A DNA stretch of 64,000 bases from Smittia aterrima (Eukaryota > Arthropoda > Insecta > Diptera > Chironomidae), in the NCBI GenBank assembly GCA_033063855.1, contig CP093831.1, positions 15,314,001 through 15,378,000 of the forward strand, in the 5' to 3' direction. Shown here one piece after another: positions 58,697 through 64,000 of this stretch; position 1 is the first letter of the stretch; each line of letters begins with the position of its first letter. The notes under the pieces were generated by a model. The model was given only the letters and a program-made list of their open reading frames with translations. It ran no database searches and was not told the origin of the DNA. Both the position numbers and the translations under genes were made by a program.

Positions 58697-59309
58697 GTGA
58701 TTTGGAACTGAGACGCGATTTTATGCAAACACTGGACAGCAATGAAGAAGGGAAAAGTATTAGGACAGAATCTCGTTTTCAATAAAATCATTCTCGAAAT
58801 GGTGTCCCAAGAAAAGATTATCTGACCAATCTGGTCGATAATTGGCGAGTGGAAATAACAAATTAACAACTTAGGTTTAAGACAAAAGCTATTTCCGAAG
58901 TCGAGAGCGATCGTTTCTCTCGTTTAAATATTTTAAAATCTCTCAAAAGTTAGCATAAATATTTATTTGTGTAATTTAATGTTTGTGTAGCGTAGGAAAT
59001 CGTTCTAGAGTAAGCTTTAAAATCACTCGCGCTCCATTCGTAAATCATCTTGTACATCCGAAAGTGATTTGATGCGATAAGAAGTTTGTATGCATGTTCG
59101 TGAAAAATTCCAAACAAATCATGCAAATACACATTTCATTGATGGAATGTATTTGTACAATGTATTAAAATAAAAAGAAGAATTTTCTATTTTTGTACCC
59201 GATAAAGAGAATTTGAAGACCGAGGGGAAACTAAAAATTTAGAAACTCCGACTTTTTTCCCCTTTGCTATTTATTTACTTGTTGCCGCCGGTAAAACAAA
59301 AACATCAAA
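58697..59309. promoter_or_regulatory. Head-to-head upstream region, AdoR paralog / Rad9
   Basis: A 613-bp interval between start codons on opposite strands. AT-rich, with no clear TATA motif at a suitable distance for Rad9. A short antisense frame (58950-59132) has no recognisable content. Confidence 0.4.
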
Positions 59310-60949
59310 ATGCAAGCTGTAATCAGCGGTGTTGGATTAAAAATATTCACGAAAGCTCTTCGACATCTGGCTCGCTTCAGTACAGACCTTTACATTGAAG
59401 CAACAAAGGAATCGTTGGTTTTACGATCCGTGAATCAAGGAAAAACTTGTTTTTTATCGATCTCGTTCAGCTCAATCTTCTTCGTAAGTTATGAACCAGC
59501 AGCTGATGATGATTTTGAAGGAAACAATTGCTGTGTGTCGATTCGTCAATTGCTTATGGCTTTGCGAAACATCAAAAATGTGATAAACTGCAAAATTAAT
59601 TTGAATTCATCGAAAGAAATTTTGGAGATCAACCTCATCAGACCACAGGATTACACATTTCAAAACCACATTCGTGTCTTGGAGTACGAGAACCTCGAAG
59701 AATTTGATCCTCCGACTGAAGGAATTAGCACGTAAATAATAATTTGTTTTGTTTTTAATGACAAAAATCATTAATGACGTTTACTTTCAGATTGATTTGT
59801 AGACCATCCTCACTGAATGATATTCTAAACATCCCGAAGAACCTTCACGAGCTTGAACTTGATTTCAAAAACTCGAAACTGGAGATTCGCAATCATATTT
59901 CTCATCCAGATCAAGACGTTCAAACAGTTAGACTTAAGTATCATGTAGAGCCAGTTGAATTCACACAATACGAGATTAAGCAAGAAGTATGTCTCATTGT
60001 TCTACATCAAGCACTTGAATCGATTCTCGAGTTTGCCGAGAACGGTGATGAAATTAAAATTGAATTCACTGTGAATGGTGAACCACTAATTATCTCAATT
60101 GCTAACGATGATCAATTCGTGAAAGTTCAGCTGGTTACATCAACGATGGAAGAAAATTTCTTAAAGACTTTAAACAAGCCTCAAGGAGCTACAAGCTACA
60201 AACACTTGATTGAAAGTTACATTGAAAAACGTCAAAGCGGAGGTGAAACTGATCTTCCGAGGCCCATCAATCTTTCTGAATCTGAGATGGCGAAGAATTT
60301 AAGTCCACGAATCAGCACTTTTGGCCCGCGTTCAAATCTTCTTAACGAGAACAAAACGAAGAAAGAAATTCCAATCCAAAAGACTGCAGGAACAAGTGGT
60401 TACAAGAGAAAAAGTATTGATGTTGCACCGAAAAATGTGGAATCTGTTGATCTAACCAATGAACCTGAAGACGAGCCATCGAAAAGACTAAGAATCGATG
60501 ACGATATTTCTGAAAATATCGCAGCTTCTCGATTTCTCGCTGATCTTGATGAAATGGATGCTCAATCGAATGGCAACGATATTATTGATGAAATGAACAG
60601 AACTAATCATAAAATTGCTAAGAAGTCAAATAATTCAATCAACGAAGTTGAATCAGATCAGGTAAGTGTTAATCGAATGGATATCAGCAAAGCAAATCTT
60701 CCAAGTGAAGATTTCCAGGCACCACTTGAAAGCTCGCAAGAAGCTCGACGAAGACAGTTTTCATTAGCTAACAGCAAAGCATTGTTGGATAAAACAGTAA
60801 ACGAAGTACAAAAGAGACTGGAAGAAGGAAAGAAGAAAGCTGAAAATTTATATCAAGCAATCAAGCCAATCCGCCATCAACGACATAGATTTTACGATGG
60901 TGGAGCAATACTCGTTCCGGAATCAGATTCTGAAGGAGAAGAAAAATAA
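59310..60949 (+). CDS. Rad9: Rad9, 9-1-1 DNA damage checkpoint clamp subunit
   Basis: PCNA-like subunit of the Rad9-Hus1-Rad1 clamp that is loaded at damage sites and activates ATR through its tail. Exons: 59310-59731 and 59791-60949, giving 526 residues. The N-terminal two PCNA-fold repeats (about residues 1-260) show MQAVISGVGLKIFTKALRHL, YIEATKESLVLRSVNQGK and FFVSYEP, and later YHVEPVEFTQYEI and LILEFAE-like SILEFAENGDEIKIEF. The C-terminal tail is long, disordered and Ser/Asp/Lys-rich, as expected for the TopBP1-binding region, and ends FYDGGAILVPESDSEGEE. A donor-like GTAAGT inside the tail (60662) is not needed because the frame stays open. It converges with VPS35L (213 bp between stops). 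Confidence 0.92.
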
Positions 60950-61162
60950 GCAACGAACAATTTGTTACCGAAAATGAAAATAAAACTTACCAAATCAATT
61001 GATAAAAGTGGTTTTAATTTAGATGGAAAAAGCTCAAGTTTACGATAAAGATTTATTTGATAAATATTTTTTGTGTACATTAGAAATCTCATCAGAGTTG
61101 ATCTGTTTAAAAGCTAATTGGAATGGAAAAATATTTTGATCGTTATAATCCAAGTTGTAATC

Positions 61163-64000
61163 TCATAATCTGCTTTTGATTCTGTTTATCAGCTCTTCCA
61201 ACCTCTGCTTGTAAATTTTGTTTCTTGAACTGCTTTTGATTGTTTCAAGGCGCTGAACGATTTTGAGATGAATTTTTGGTTCGATGGAGTTTCTGTTCTT
61301 GATCGACAAGTTCCAGAGATTCAAAGCCAACATGAATATTTTATCATCAATCAGATCAGCTCTTGTTACTATTCTTTCGAAAACTTCTAACGCAACAGCA
61401 CATTGAAGCTTAACTTTGTCACTTAAACTCTTCATCAGTGCCAGAAGTTCTTCAACTACTTCCGTCGATATTTCGTTAATCTCGTTGATAAATTTTGGGT
61501 CTGCTCCGTAAAGCTGATCGTTTGAAATAACATTTTGAATGTGATAAGGATACGAATCTTGAGAGCACCAGCACAGCATGTCAAGGATGTTTAGGTAAAT
61601 CGTTGCATGATTTGATTGCGTCGGATCGAATTGATATTCTTTGATTTTTTCTAGCAACAGTCGCAATAGATAAAGAACGCCTTGCGCTGGTGAATCCTGT
61701 GAAATGTAAATCAATAAGAATGTTGAACTTTTATCAATTTCAAATTAACTTACCGGCACCAATATAAGAAAGGAAAGGAACTTTTGAACATAACTTTGAA
61801 CATAAAACTCTGAATTTCTCGATCTCCCATCGACTTCGATTATTTGAGGAATCTCGGGAAGTAAATTCAAAGCTGCTTCAAGACAAGCATCAGCTTGCCC
61901 CAGACACAGATTTGCGAGTGCAACTTCGCCAGTCAATAAATAGAGGTCGAGGCGCTGAGTGGTAGAGATTATCGAAGGAATTGTGATGAAACTGTAAGCT
62001 GCACAGGCTTTGACAAACGCCGCCGTCTTCCTCGAATGATTTCCTTTCACAATTTTTCTCGTGTCCATTGAAAGTTTGTTGACACAATTCACGAGAGTTT
62101 GCAGAACGTTGTCGAGATTTGGTAGCGACCCTCTGGCATCGACATAAAATGAGAGTTGCTGCTCAAAGTCTCTTCCGTAATTCACGCGAAGAATGAAGAA
62201 ACTGATAATGTTGCCAATATGACGTCGTTCATCATCACTCGTCAAAGCGCTGTTTATAAAGAAATTTTATGTGAAATTGTTTTAATCTTTGTGCAGTCAA
62301 CACTCACTTGACACCATCATTCAAGACTTTAGCTACACACATAAAAGCGTTGATGATAACAGGATCGTTGATGTACGATGAGATTTCTGTTTCTTCGTGA
62401 GAACAAAAAGATTTGTATCGTTGAAGAATATTTTTGCACACATCAATCTTAATCGATTCTTTTTGAAACAAATCAATCAAAGGAAGAAAATTTTCCTGTA
62501 AAAAAAAAGAAATTTTAAAACATTGAAGGAATAATTCGGAAAAATTACTTACCAGCGCCATCAGTCCTTCGAAATCTTGGATATTGGTAACAATCTTATC
62601 AACTAATCCTTGAAGCTCTGAGTAATGCTTTTCAAATGATCGTTTTTGCGTCACTCGAATTAAAATATCTCCCAGAAATTTGTTAACAATGAGTGAGTCG
62701 AAGTTTGCAGCAACGTATTGTGACCAGAGCTCAACGCACGAGACATAATCAGCAACATTTGTAATTGTGTTGATTGTTTTCCAAGCCTCGTTCAGAACCA
62801 TTAGACGTTGATCGAGCGGTGGCGGAAACAGGCTAAGAATATTGCCGAGTTGTCTAAACAAAGCACCTCGAGTAATTCCCTCGTTAGGTGAATCAGCTAA
62901 GATAGCGACCATATCCAAAGCATGCGTTGACAGAAACTCCGGACGGAACGAATGCATCGCCGTTATCAGCAAAAGAGAATTGTTCTTCTTCTCCCGACAT
63001 TGATTAAGCAAGTCTTCGAGTACAACATCGCTGACGTTTGATGCGAAATTTTGCACGATCCAATCGAGTGAAGGATTGTATAATGAGAGATAAACAGACA
63101 AATCGATGTTTTGCTTCAACAGCTCGGCTCGTATTCCTGTGTTGAAGATCTGAACGAGACAAGAAATAAAAAGATCAGAAGGTCATCAGTGATGACTCAT
63201 CAGTTTAAGTGACTTACTGTGTGATAAGTTGCTAGAAAATCAGTGAAGCATTCCTTCATGTACTCTCGATTATGACTGACATTTATTCCAATTCTTATTA
63301 AATAACATCTGGCGTAGGCAGCAACTAGCGGGTCACCAATCCCTCGAATCATCTTTGAAATTCTATGAAGAGATAGGTCGATCTCCCTGTAAGACAAAGA
63401 ATTAGAATTGCCTTACTTAAGTTTTGAGTAAGAACTCACTTGGGATTAATGAAATTGTAACATCGGATGAGGCACATTTCTACGTATAAGCGTGGAAGTA
63501 GTTCACGAATTGAAGCGATTTTATAAAACCAATTGAGACATGTTTCCTTGGCAGAATCTGGAACCATTGACGGTGAAAAATTGTCAGGAAGAGATTTCCT
63601 ATAAGAAAAAGACAAATTAAAGAAAGATTTGATTTTAAACATCGTAGAACTCACTCGCTTTCAGACTTCGCCTTGAGACGATCATAGACAAGCTTTCCGA
63701 AGATGTCGAGAATGTCAGTGACTAAAACAAACTTTGATGGATAGAATTGCATGACAGATGTTGGATCAGCAAGAAGCTTCGAGCACTGAATTGCAATCTT
63801 GAGTGATTTAACTCTCTGGTCAGTCTTCCAAGCAACAACCAACTCAGAGTTAAGTTGTTGGATTTTCGACATGTACTCTTGTTGAGTTAGATTTTGCATG
63901 TAATTAATATCTTGGAAGTCGTCGAGTTGCTCGAGTCGATGCCGAACTTTTTCTACAGTTGTTTGATTCTTCACAATGTTTTCACCTCCAAGGAAACTCG
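61163..64000 (-). CDS. Vps35L: VPS35L (Retriever/Commander complex), 5' end outside window
   Basis: Scaffold of the Retriever complex, which with the CCC complex recycles SNX17 cargo from endosomes. Exons on the minus strand: 64000-63655 (partial), 63598-63440, 63386-63218, 63149-62553, 62495-62308, 62249-61754, 61696-61163. Together they encode about 829 residues of an alpha-solenoid. The diagnostic block RDFEQQLSFYVDARG, then KGNHSRKTAAFVKACAAYSF and VALANLCLGQADACLEAAL, separates it from classical VPS35. The C-terminal part carries YPYHIQNVISNDQLYG. The N-terminus lies beyond the window end. The 57-bp intron 62552-62496 has no stop and is a multiple of three. Confidence 0.93.

Noticed and set aside
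1..64000. tRNA, rRNA, CRISPR arrays, integrated viral genes
   Set aside because: No cloverleaf with promoter boxes, no rRNA-like block, no regularly spaced repeats and no viral polymerase or capsid motif was seen on either strand.

Overview
This window is eukaryotic nuclear DNA from an insect, most likely a dipteran and plausibly a compact-genome nematoceran midge or gnat. The genes have GT-AG introns, many only 54-60 bp long, and the proteins resemble Drosophila proteins more closely than vertebrate ones (brainiac, AdoR, Diaphanous, mei-9, Nup358). The species cannot be named from sequence alone. There is no bacterial, organellar, CRISPR or integrated viral content. I rebuilt 22 gene models by joining exons at splice sites. 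For every complete model the summed coding length is a multiple of three.

Layout. 0-4.5 kb: 3' part of the formin diaphanous (+). 4.8-8.6 kb: three minus-strand genes, PSMD5 (proteasome base chaperone), metaxin-2 and the proteasome catalytic subunit beta5. 8.9-11.5 kb: mitochondrial i-AAA protease YME1L (+), divergent from beta5. 12.0-13.8 kb: a coiled-coil protein, probably Cep89 (+). 14.4-17.4 kb: a small stand-alone myosin light chain kinase (+). 17.5-18.6 kb: a decayed DNA transposon with long terminal inverted repeats and a THAP/MULE-like transposase remnant. 19.2-21.7 kb: a ZAD-C2H2 zinc-finger factor (+). 22.2-22.7 kb: a degenerate galectin (+), tail to tail with XPF/mei-9 (-, 22.8-25.8 kb). 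26-27.8 kb: APC7 (-). 27.9-28.1 kb: a MITE whose ends match the larger transposon. 28.2-29.4 kb: brainiac (+). 29.7-30.1 kb: SSNA1 (-). 30.6-31.8 kb: MsrB (-). 32.8-40.2 kb: Nup358/RanBP2 (+). 42.1-46.5 kb: a ZMYND11-like PHD-bromo-PWWP-MYND chromatin reader (+). 46.9-48.2 kb: an SLC19 vitamin transporter (+). 48.5-52.0 kb: a divergent forkhead factor (-). 52.3-53.0 kb: an intronless MARCH5-like ubiquitin ligase (-). 53.5-55.6 and 57.5-58.7 kb: an adenosine receptor and a diverged tandem copy (-). 59.3-60.9 kb: Rad9 (+). 61.2-64.0 kb: VPS35L, 5' end outside the window (-).

The genes are mostly single-copy housekeeping genes in dense, alternating orientation. Some share themes: proteostasis and mitochondria (PSMD5, beta5, YME1L, Mtx2, MARCH5-like), genome maintenance (XPF, Rad9) and actomyosin (Dia, MLCK). 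Nothing suggests an operon.

The least ordinary items are the transposon/MITE pair sharing terminal sequences, the tandem adenosine-receptor paralog with altered ligand-pocket positions and an unexplained second-frame tail, the galectin that lost its sugar-binding triad, a tandem zinc-finger/FG duplication in Nup358, and the skippable proline-rich exon in dia.
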